Shown here: positions 23,447 through 33,091 of the stretch, piece by piece
Position numbering within the stretch: the stretch's first letter is position 1
How the letters are laid out: each line of letters begins with the position of its first letter
Position numbers and translations under genes: made by a program
Notes under the pieces: generated by a model
Told to the model about the DNA's origin: nothing
What the model saw: only the letters and a program-made list of their open reading frames with translations
Databases searched by the model: none
Assembly (NCBI RefSeq): GCF_904849725.1
Contig: NC_058519.1
Location: 179,169,703 to 179,233,702, forward strand
Source: Hordeum vulgare subsp. vulgare
Lineage: Eukaryota > Streptophyta > Magnoliopsida > Poales > Poaceae
DNA length: 64,000 bases
Reading direction: 5' to 3'

Positions 23447-24555
23447 TGAAAGCACAATTGCTCCCTAGCGTGGTTTTGATAATTGATCACAACATATGTG
23501 TTATTGGACTAATATGTTTTCCAAGTATATTTCAGAAAAAGTACAAAAGATGCTGGCTTAAGGTTTATGTGGAGAAGCCCCTGGATGCAAGAAAGGAACA
23601 ATGTCGGCTCAAGCTTGAGGCTATCAGACTCTCCATTTTATATTTGTGAGAAATCACTTTTGAGTCCATAGGAAAGCCAATACTATTAAAAGGGGATGAG
23701 GTAGTAAAATGAACTGATTGCTCAAATGCTCAAAGTTAGCCACCAAAACACTCAGTCATTTTCCCCACATATCCACTCTGTCAAGATCCACATTCACAAA
23801 TTCGGTGTCACCAACATTTCCATATCGGACCCACCGAGTTTAACCTCAAAGAGCAACCCTAGCCATTCCCACCAAATCGGTGCAACCGAAATGAAGTCGG
23901 TGCTATCGAGTTCAGCGTGACCAACATCCCGTTGCCAAGATACACAAAATCGGAATTTCTGAGTTTGAGTATCGGTGCCACCAAGTTTGGCAATCTGACC
24001 GTTATTCACCTTTTCGGTGCCACCGAGTATCATATATCGGTCTCACCGAGATTCAAAAGTTCACACCTTTGTGCTAATCGGTACCACCGAGTTTTCAACC
24101 TTGGTGTCACCGAGTTTGCCCTTTTGTGTGTAACGGTTGGATTTTGGCTGTTGGACGGAAGATCTACCGTGAGTAAGGCTAGTCCTCCGTGGATGGAAGT
24201 CGTGGTGGAATAGACAAGGCCGCTTCTTTGTGGACCCTCCGTGGACTCTCGCAGCTCTTACCCTCCGCGGGTTGAAGTCTCCACTAACATGGACGTATGA
24301 TAGCGCCACCTATCGAAACCATGCCAAAAATCGTCGTGTCAACCTCATGCGTTTGATCTCCCTACCTTACTCTTCTACTTTACATGTGCATGTTTTACTT
24401 TCCGCTGTTATACAATTAGAATTGCATGTGTAGAGTGTATTGACCCGCTATAAATATCGTAGCTGCCTCTCAAGTAGAATTGGGAAAAGGCAAAAATATT
24501 ATCTTGTCAAGTAGTCTAATCACCCCCTCCCTCTAGAGATACTTTTGATCCTCCA
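23447..24555 (+). mobile_element. Element A: 5' LTR (1.1 kb)
   Basis: It starts TGAAAGCACAATTGCTCCC and ends GATCCTCCA. A primer site TGGTATCAAAGC follows at 24558-24569, close to the initiator-methionine tRNA complement used by Copia elements. It carries a TCGGTG-C-CACCGA type inverted-repeat array at about 23790-24120. It is inserted in ORF2 of element B, directly after 'cttgg' (23442-23446), the presumed left target copy. The partner LTR at 41915 is truncated, so the duplication cannot be confirmed. Confidence 0.85.
23790..24120. repeat. Array of TCGGTG-C-CACCGA type inverted repeats in LTR
   Basis: The words 'tcggtgccaccga', 'tcggtctcaccga' and 'tcggtaccaccga', with decayed versions, recur roughly every 20-40 bases. 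The best copies are perfect 13-base palindromes around one central base. Confidence 0.85.
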
Positions 24556-24608
24556 AGTGGTATCAAAGCTTTGGTCTCCACTTCATTGGATTAACAACCT
24601 AGGAGAGT

Positions 24609-26809
24609 ATGGCATCTAGTGAGAGAAATTATCATCGGAGAGGTCCATATTTTGATGGCACTAATTTTGCTAGTTGGAAGCATAAAATGAAAATGCATAT
24701 TGTTGGCTTTAATCCTCATGTTTGGGTTGTTATTCGTGTTGGTGTGCAAGGTAAGTTCTTTGGAGAAGGGCATGAGCCACATCGTGATGCGATAGCTGAT
24801 GAACTGAAGATGTTGCAACTTCATTCTCAAGCCTACGACATCATCTTCAACTGACTATGCCCCGAAGAATTCAACAAAATCAGTCGTCTTGAGAATTCAA
24901 AAGAAATTTGGGATACTTTGGTTGATATGCACGAAGGTACTGATTCTGTCAGAGAATCTAAGTTGGATGTGCTTCAAAGTTAGCTTGACAAGTTCAAGAT
25001 GAAGGATGGTGAAGGTGTCGCTGAAATGTACTCTAGGCTAGCTCTCAGCACCAATGAGATTGTTGGCTTAGGAAGCAAAGAGATGACCGGCAAATTCATC
25101 ATCAAGAAGATACTTAGAGCTCTCGATGGCAAGTATGACACAATGTGCACATTGATCCAAATGATGCCAAATTACAAAGCTCTCAAGACAACTGAAGTCA
25201 TTGGTAGGATTGTTGCTCATGAGATGTCACTCAAGGACAAAGATGAGCTGCACAACAAGTCAAGCGGTGATTATAAAGCTTCATGTGATGCTCCCGCTAC
25301 CTCGAAGGACAATCTTGTCACTGATGAAGAGATAAGACTCATGGTCAGAAAATTTATCAATTCTATAAGAGTAGAGGCAAAGAGAGAAGCTGAAGCACGA
25401 GACATGAAGAGAAGCGTTCGTTCTGTCGTGACCAAAACTGCTACAATTGTGGGAAGCCCGGACACTACTCAAATGAGTGCTCGGCTCCCTACAAAAGAAG
25501 ATACGAGTCACCTCGAAGACGAAGCTTAAGAGATGAGTCACCTCGAAGACGAAGCTTAAGAGAAGGAGTAGGGAAGATCACTATGAATGAAGACACTCCC
25601 GAAGAGGCAAGGAATTGGAGAAGAAGGACAAATACACCAAGACTAGTTCGAGAAGAAGACATCAAGCTCATGTTGGTGAATGGGTGTCTGGCTTCGAGTC
25701 TGATCACCACTCCGAGAGAAGCTATCACTCCCACTCCGACTATAGTCAAGATGAAGGTGTTGCCGGTATTGCACTTGTTTCCACCAACTCCCGTGGCTTA
25801 TATGATTCACCAAATGAGGGAGTTGGAAACTGCTTCATGGCTAAAGTCCCCAAGGTATCACATTCTGAGTATCTTGATTTTAATAGTGATGAGGATCACT
25901 TGTTAGGAGAAGATGACTTGATTTTGATAGTGACTTGATTTTGATAAAACTAGTGATTGGACTAAAAATGAACTTGCTAATTATCACGCTAGTCAAGAGA
26001 AATCGAATGATGATGATAATAAATAAATTGAATGACTAACTCAAGAATTAAAAACTCTTAAGTTATCTCATGAGAATACTCTAGAAGATCATAGAGAGCT
26101 TGCAGGAACCCATGAGAAGCTACGCTTCGAGAAGCTCAACTTGGAGCAAGAGCATGAGTTCTTAAAAGCGATCAATGATGAACTTCAAAAAAAGAGTTCT
26201 TCTTATCTAGCCAAATGATTACTCTTGTGCAACTTTGTTCCACAAGTTAAACATAGAAACACTAGTAACAAAGGCAATAAGGTTTCTTCATCTAGTAATA
26301 ACCATGCTAAGGCTAAAACCAATAATGTTGTTGTTAGTAGCTCTATTGGTTCCACTAACGATTCTCTTAGCCAAGTTACACTTGAGCAAGAAAATGATCT
26401 ATTGAAAGGGATTATAGAGAAAGGTGTCTTCAAGAGCCTTGCCAGAAGTAAACAATTCGAGGAAATTGTGCGCAAGCAAGGAGGACATGGGAAGAAACAA
26501 GGTGCTGGCTACTTCAACGTTAATGGAGATGTTTGGGGAGAAGGTCCATATCCCATTCCTAAATTTGTTCCCCAAGAGGATAAGTGTGATCCCACTCCTC
26601 CCAAAGGAACAAGCTCACAAGATGGCCTTCTACCACAAGACCCCAAAGGCAAGGGAAAGCTTCAAGATGACATTGACCTACTTGAAGAAGAACCCCAAGC
26701 CAAGGTCAAGTGGGTTCCCAAGGACACTACTAGCTCTACCTCAACAAGTTCTACCACAACTCCAAGGATTCCCATCAATTTGATGTGGATCCCCAAGAGG
26801 AAGAACTAG
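24609..26809 (+). pseudogene. Element A: gag-like ORF (UBN2/Copia-type) with CCHC knuckle, broken
   Basis: The protein starts MASSERNYHRRGPYFDGTNF, the usual opening of Copia-type gag proteins of non-autonomous Triticeae elements. It runs through FNKISRLENSKEIWDTLV and EMYSRLALSTNEIVGLGSKE. A zinc knuckle C-x2-C-x4-H-x4-C (CYNCGKPGHYSNEC) is encoded near 25439, in a different frame from the upstream part, so an indel lies near 25400. Stops interrupt the frame at 24852-24854 and 24981-24983. The downstream part (25615-25938 and 26225-26809) includes SPNEGVGNCFMAKVPKV, LEQENDLLKGIIEKGVFKSL and a Pro/Thr-rich end at IPKRKN. A 30-base direct duplication lies at about 25503-25562. No protease, integrase or reverse transcriptase follows. 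The capsid-like protein would have packaged RNA of the element. Confidence 0.8.
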
Positions 26810-27640
26810 TAATGTTCTTGAGGGATGACTTCGCCAATGAATTTCACTCTTATTCATTTTGGCAAGAACTGTTTGCAATCAACCTCAACCATATGCATTA
26901 GTTCAAGGAGTCACACATTCCCTCAAAGGTAAGCAAGGAACAAGGTAATTAATGCATCTTTGGACATCATTCCATTTGTGTTTCACTCCATGTCCATATA
27001 TATTCTTGCATATGTTCCTCGTGCTTTGGGACTAACCCATGTAGGTGAGAAGAGTATGAAAACAGCAAGGATTGCTCCCAACTCAAGATGATCTTCATCA
27101 ACATTTAGAATCCACCACTACTTCACCTACTTGAAGTCTTCTATGACAAAACCCAAGGTTAGTTGATTCCTCTTAGTGGGGATATCACATCAAGGGGGAG
27201 CTTTACTCTAAAACTTGAGTATAAGCATCTCCTAAGGATATGAACACATTAATGCTTATGTAAAAGTGGTAATCCCACTTGTGCTTAACTATGAGTATGA
27301 CCTATTATCAAGTAATCTTACTTGGCTCCTATGTCAATATACTCATATATAGATGACTTTGTCATCGCCCAAGTGCTTGATAGCCGCTAGGTTGTTTGTG
27401 CATGTTCACCATGTTTTTCTCTATCATTCTTATTGTGTGAGCATGTTGGTCTACATGTGTTTGATCATTCGATGACATCCAATTGTTGTTATTTGGGTCT
27501 TGATTTATATTTTGCCAATTGGACGGACAAGAATGCCTAGGACCCTTCTCTAGCTATCTATGCTATCTCATCTCAAGTTCTATTCATGCTTCATCACAAA
27601 ACTTGAACAAGCACTTGTCGATCCCTGTATCTCAAGGTGC
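26810..27640 (+). other. Element A: non-coding stretch between gag and ORF2
   Basis: No ORF with recognisable content. It includes 'atcaagggggagcttt' near 27189, a purine tract resembling the 3' polypurine tract, here internal. It is AT-rich in its second half. Confidence 0.55.
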
Positions 27641-28520
27641 ACTCGGAGTACCGTATCGTCAATGGCTGACCTCCAAAACCTCTCTGTGAATGAACCGGTG
27701 AAACCAACTTCACAAAGGCGGTTCCACCGAATTCCAGAGTTGATCTAGATTTTCCATCTCGGTACCACCGGAATCACAAACTCGGTTCCACCGAGTTTCC
27801 CTGTCAGCTGACACGGAAACTCGGTGACACCAATTTCGTAATCTTGGTGACACCGACAGCGAATGGGTATTTATTCCAGCGGTCTGAATCTTTGATTTCA
27901 CTTCGTCAAAGTCGTTTCGTCCCAAAACCCTATGCTGTCTCTCGACCCCTGGCCGTCTCCCTTGAGTCCCCGTGCATCTCCGCCGCTGGGAGTCGCCACC
28001 GCCGACGGAATCCTCACCACCGTAGCCAGACCACCGCCAAGTTAAGGTATGGTTCGGATCCCCTTTGTGTTCCTCCATATGATTATTACACAATGGGAAG
28101 ATTTATCCACAAGCCACCGTGTGCATCCTGTCTATCCACCAGATGAATTTGTAGATTAGAGACCTAGGAGATTTTTAGGGTTAACTGTCCGCAGACCCCA
28201 TCTCGGTGCCTCCGAGTTGCAAAACTCGGTGCTACTAATTTTGGACCTAGGGTTCCCGAGAATGAACTCGATGAGACTGAGTTGTCATTTTCGGGTCCAC
28301 CGAGATGACCAAGTTTCAGGTAAGGAGTTCATGTGTCTCGGTGACTCCGAAAGTTCAAACTCGGTTCCACCGATATGTGTTGTGCAGAAAGTTAAAACTA
28401 AGGATTTCTCTGTTCAAATTTTCAAAAACATCTAAATTTTGTGATGCTCATCCTTTCTGTCTTTCCTATATCCACTTCACAGATTTTGCTGTTTGTTGCT
28501 GAGTTTGTGCTTGCCTGTCA
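27641..28520 (+). promoter_or_regulatory. Element A: leader of ORF2 with LTR-like inverted-repeat motifs
   Basis: The region contains the same CGGT...ACCG motifs as the LTR: 'ctcggtaccaccgg' near 27759, 'ctcggttccaccgag' near 27781, and further copies at about 27820-27860 and 28200-28380. A CT/GC-rich leader with 'accctatgctgtctctcgac' follows. It ends just before the ATG of ORF2 at 28524. An internal promoter is plausible but not shown. Confidence 0.4.
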
Positions 28521-28523
28521 GAT

Positions 28524-30491
28524 ATGTCTGGTTCAGAAGATAGTCAAAATTACCTTTTTAAGGAAAACTGTAAGTGAAACCCCCCACAACGAGTTTTTTC
28601 TGAAATAATAAGAACCCAAATTCGCGCCCGTGGGGACTTGAACTTGGGTTGCTGGGTTGTACATCCACTCCACTAGCCAAGTGAGCTAGGCTCACTTCTT
28701 TTAGTCACTAGTCGAAAGAAGTCTGCTTCTGACCCGAGTTCTCCCAGATCTCATGGTTTGCCCAAGGCAGCCACCAGGCAAAGGAAGAAGCTGGTTTCTG
28801 ATGAAGAGGACTCAGACTTTATGCAAGAGGAAACTTCAGCTCCCTCAAAGGCTCCAAGGAAGACTGTCACGAAAGTAACTGCTACCCCTGTTGATCTGAG
28901 AGCACCTGAATATGCTAGGAAGAGCACAACACTTTCCAGGGATGTACCTGCCAAGAAGGCTGGTGTGAAGAGTCCCAGAAAGAGAATTATTAATCTTATT
29001 AGGAGAAAGACTTCAATGTATGAAGACCCATAAGATGCTGAGGAAGAAGCTCCTCAGGATATCCCAGTTCCTCCCAAGAAGAAGAAGCTGATGACTGATG
29101 CTATGAAATCTGCTCCTAAGCCTCCTGTCAAAGAAAAGAATGTTGTAGCTCCAAGAAGGACTACCAAGGACATACCTGTAGCCGCCAAGAGAAAAGGACC
29201 TGCATCTAGTGCCCATGCTGCAGAGGAGGAAGAAGATGAGAATGTACCAATTCTCAGGAAGCTTAGACCAACCCTGCCTATTCACAATGCTGCTCATCCA
29301 ATAGTAGAAGATATGAAGAAGAGGGAGGATGTCGGACTAAGAAAGTGGAGAGCTAATGATCCATATGCTGCCAGGAGAAGAACTGTTGTTGATCCAAGGT
29401 TTCACACCAAGGAACAACAAGATTTTTATGAGACTGTCTTGTTTGACAAGAGTCGTGCTGTCAGTGATATGAGGTATGTCGACTGGGCATATATCAAGGA
29501 AAATGAGAATTTCTTTCCCCATGTCCAAGAGAACTTCAGGTTAGTGGACATTGAAAAGTTTGTTGGCAAAGATATGACCCCATGGAATGACAAGCTAATC
29601 ATGCAATTCTATGCAACCGCTCATTTCTATGATGATTCTTTAGCGTAGATGACTGATGGTCACAAGTATGAAACCACAATTGATGAATCGGCTGCTATCA
29701 TTGGTGCCCCCAAGCAGGAAGATCGAGATGTAGATGTGTACGCAAAAGCGAAGTAGAATCACAACTCAATGGCAAATATGTACAAGACAATTCCACACAA
29801 GTACTTGGCTAGTCACAAGATGGGTCCAGTGTACTTCCTGCAAGCAGTCATTCCTACTACAAACACTATTCTGAGATACACCCTGATGCCTAAATCAGGA
29901 GATGAAAAGATGATTAGAGGACATTCCATCAACCTGATGCACCTGATAGACACCCATACTAGATTCAGAGTGATGGATTTGATAGTAGAGACTACCCGGA
30001 GGACTGCTGCAGATCAGAAGAGATCATGTGGATATGCTCCTTACATTCAAATGCTTATCAATGCCAAGCTAGGCAAGCATGCATATCTGCTTGAGCATCC
30101 CCATCTACCTCTTCAGCTAGAGTTTGAATACAATGAAGTGGTAATGGTCGTCAATGATCCCAACTCAGCTGTAGCAAGAATGACAGCAGAGGCTGAGGCT
30201 GCTAGAAATAGGCCACCACCAGTTCCATAGCTCAGAACTCAAGCTAAGCAAATGACATTTCTAGTTAGCTCTGTCCAAGGCATGGAGAAGAACATCCAGG
30301 AGATACTGCAAAGTTAGAAAAGCCTTGAGAGAGTCGTGGAAACTAAGTTTCATGACATTGAGGTGAAGGTTTTTGAGTTGACAACTATAGTCAAACAACT
30401 TCAACATGAAATTTACTCAACGGAGATCTCACGTAGAGATGAGGAAGATGATGATGATGATGATGATGAGGAAGAGTCTCGTCCTCCCACT
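28524..30491 (+). pseudogene. Element A: ORF2, 'putative plant transposon protein' type, with one intron
   Basis: Exon 1 starts MSGSEDSQNYLFKEN at 28524. The intron 28570-28704 has a GTAAGT donor and a TTTTAG acceptor, and joins in phase to exon 2 (TSRKKSASDPSSPRSHG). The rest reads in a single frame: a basic, Lys-rich region (28750-29330), then RRRTVVDPRFHTKEQQDFYE, MRYVDWAYIKENENFFPHV, MPKSGDEKMIRGHSINLMHL and RSCGYAPYIQMLINAKL. A coiled stretch and an acidic Asp/Glu run (from GAT repeats at about 30440-30470) follow. In-frame stops at 29031-29033, 29646-29648, 29754-29756, 30228-30230 and near 30316 kill it, with no frameshift seen. Insertion at 30497 removes the tail to 41229. Function of the family is unknown. 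Confidence 0.78.
28570..28704 (-). repeat. tRNA-like (SINE-type) sequence inside the ORF2 intron
   Basis: Read on the minus strand the intron contains TAGCTCACTTGGCTAGTGG (A-box-like) and, about 30 bases on, AGTTCAAGTCCCC (B-box-like), then GGGCGCGAATTTGGG. That order is that of a tRNA gene's internal promoter. It does not fold into a convincing full tRNA and lacks CCA context, so I read it as a tRNA-derived SINE-like segment. It occupies most of the 135-base intron. Confidence 0.6.
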
Positions 30492-30496
30492 ACTAC

Positions 30497-33036
30497 TGTT
30501 AGAGCATATATCTCCATATGTGGTTTTGGTAATTGATGACAATTCCTATAAAATAATGGTTGCCTTAAGTTATATTTATAGGATTTGTCCATAGGCACTT
30601 CTTGAAGTCCATCTGTTGGGTTCAAGGAGTTTATATGATGACCAAGATGGTATTCAAGGTATTATCCAAAGAATGGTCATAGAGACACATGGTTGATCAA
30701 GATCTCAGACAAAGAGTAAATCAAGATGATCAACACACAAAGCGTACAAGATGTACCGAGAGGGATCAAGTGATCCCATGGTATGGTAAGCATTGTCCAT
30801 TACGTGTTTGTGTACTAACCCATGGTCTTCGTGAGAGTTCTATGTGTGGGTTAGGTGTGTTTCCATGGGCTTGCGTCTAGAGGAAGATCTCATACAACCC
30901 ATCAAGGATGACGTCAAGTGGTGATCGTCATCAAGATTGCGGTGTGCAAGGTCAAGTGGATCATCAAGAAAATATCATGCTTGAAGCTTGTCGTCCATTG
31001 TGGTCGCAATGGACTTGTGAAGATATGCTGAAGAGTGGCTCACCCATAATGAGTATGGGGGAGAAATCAACTAGTCTTCATCAAGCCAACGCAATCAAGA
31101 AAGGTGGTCCATCTTGAGGAAGCCAAGATCATCATCATCTAGCTCAAGAGGACGAGGTGCAAGGTATAGGTTTGCCCTTGATAGGTTTTCTGTATAGGAT
31201 AGATTGCTGTACTATCAAGGGGGGCTCTCAAGTGAGTAGCTTGATCGTATCGTTCGTTGAGAGCTCAAGCCATTTGCATCCTTGCATCATACTTCTTGGT
31301 TCTTGTTTGGTGTTTCTCTTTGTGAGTTTTAGAGCTTATGGTCATCTTCATGACAAGCTCGAGTTCATCGAAAACGGAGTCCATATGCAACTACTATGAT
31401 GTTTTCGATGTTGGAGTTTTTGCCGGTTCTTCATTCATAGAGGTCTCACATCTCTAGATCATTGGCATTTTCATATCAGCATGGTCTTAAGATTTCTCTT
31501 GGAGTTTGGATTGCTCTTGTCGTCCTGAATCCAACAAGCTTGGGTTTGCTCGATTCGGAGCTCGTATGCGATAGTTATGGCTGTTTCAGTGGCGAGCGGT
31601 AGTACCGCTGGACCTAGCGGTAGTACCGCTGGCCCTAGCGGTAGTACCGTTAGAGCTGGCGGTAGTACCGTTAGAGCTAGCGGTAGTACCGCTGGCCTAG
31701 CGGTAGTACCGCCTCTAGTCAACGATAGTACCGCTCTAGGACTTTTAGTACCGTCATCTTTCCGGTTGTACTGCGTCAGACCTTTTTGTGAAGACTTTCT
31801 TGGCGGTGGTTGGCCCGGTAGTATCTTTGCGCTACCTTGGGCTCAAAGGTAGTACCGCTGCAGCCAGCGGTAGTACCGCTGGAGGGTCATCGGTAGTACC
31901 CTGGAGCCAGCGGTAGTACCGCTAGGCTCGGGCTGTAAGTGGGGGTAACAGTCTGATTCCTTCCCCCACTATATAAAGGGGGTCTTCTTCCCCCTTGGTC
32001 TTATCCATCCGTTGAGCTCTTGTTCTACCTCCATTGTTGACATTCTTAGAGCTTGCTAACTCTCAATCCCTCCTATGATTCTTGCTTGTTCTTGAGGGAA
32101 AAGAGAGAGGAGATCTAGATCCACATCTCCACCAATCACTTTCTCCTCTATGTGAGGGGAACCCCTTGGATCTAGATCTTGGAGTTCTTTGTGAGCTCCT
32201 TGTTCTTCCTCTCATATTTCCCCATAGCTTTCATTGTTGTGGAGGGATTTGACTGTGAGGGACTTGACCACTTCGTGTGTTATTGCCATTGCATTAGTTG
32301 CATCGGTTTGAGTTCTCCACGGTGATACGTGGAAGTAAGAAGTTGAGAAGCTTACTACCTTTGGTACTTAGTACCCTAGATATTGTTCTTCGTGGATGCG
32401 TTGGCGTCCTAGAAGCTTGGTGGTGTCTCGAAGCTCAATCATTGTGGTGTGAAGCTCCGGGCAAGCGTCGGGGTCTCCAATTAGGTTGTGGAGATTGCCC
32501 CGAGCAATTTGTACGGGTACCGGTAACCGCCCCCAAGGGTTACCATGTGTACGGGTTCGGTGAACGCCCCCAAGGTTTGCCATTTGTACGGGTTCGGTGA
32601 TCGCCCTCAAGGGTCCCTTAGTGGAATCACGGCATCTTGCATTGTGCGAGGGCGTGAGGAGATTACGGTGGCCTTAGTGGCATCTTGGGGAGTATTGTGC
32701 GTCCACACCGCTCTAACGGAGATTAGCATCCGCAAGGGTGTGAACTTCGGGATACATCATCGTCTCCCCGTGCCTCGGTTATCTCTTACCCGAACCCTTT
32801 ACTTATGCACTTTACTTTGTGATAGACATATTGTTTATTGTAATATATCTTGTTATCACTTAGTTGTTTATCTTGCTTAGCATAAGTTGTTGGTGCACAT
32901 AGGTGAGCCTAGTTGTTTGTAGGTTTTGTGCTTGACAAATTAAACGTTGGTTTTATTCCACATTTGTTCAAGCCTAAACCTTAATTATTTTAAAGCGCCT
33001 ATTCACCCCCCTCTAGGCGACATCCACGTCCTTTCA
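30497..33036 (+). repeat. 5' LTR of the 30497-41223 element
   Basis: It runs from TGTTAGAGCATATATCTCC to CACGTCCTTTCA, 2,540 bases. A TATA-like 'ctatataaagggg' lies near 31970, followed by the transcribed part. A palindrome array lies at 31590-31930. The short ORFs in this LTR (for example 32298-32880) recur in the 3' LTR because the sequence is duplicated; I see no protein family in them. Confidence 0.95.
31590..31930. repeat. Array of AGCGGTA-G-TACCGCT palindromes in 5' LTR
   Basis: About ten copies of 'gcggtagtaccgc' or close variants ('gcggtagtaccgtt', 'cgatagtaccgct', 'tcggtagtaccct'). Intact copies are perfect palindromes with 6-7-base arms around a single G. The array lies just upstream of the TATA-like sequence. 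The same array is found at 39777-40117 in the 3' LTR. Confidence 0.9.
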
Positions 33037-33038
33037 AT

Positions 33039-33050
33039 TGGTATCAGAGC
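33039..33050 (+). other. Primer binding site (initiator Met tRNA type)
   Basis: TGGTATCAGAGC two bases after the 5' LTR end. This is the classic complement of the 3' end of plant initiator methionine tRNA used by Copia elements to prime minus-strand DNA. Confidence 0.92.
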
Positions 33051-33091
33051 TAGGTCTCTCTTTATTAGGTTTAACCACCTAGAGAGTAAGG

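Noticed and set aside
28600..28700. tRNA gene
   Set aside because: A- and B-box-like motifs are present but the arms do not form a full cloverleaf; better read as tRNA-derived SINE-type sequence in an intron.
31471..32880. Several 80-111-residue ORFs in the 2.54-kb LTR, each present twice
   Set aside because: Exact duplication follows from the two LTRs (also at 39658-41067). No domain recognised; the region is the regulatory palindrome array and leader.
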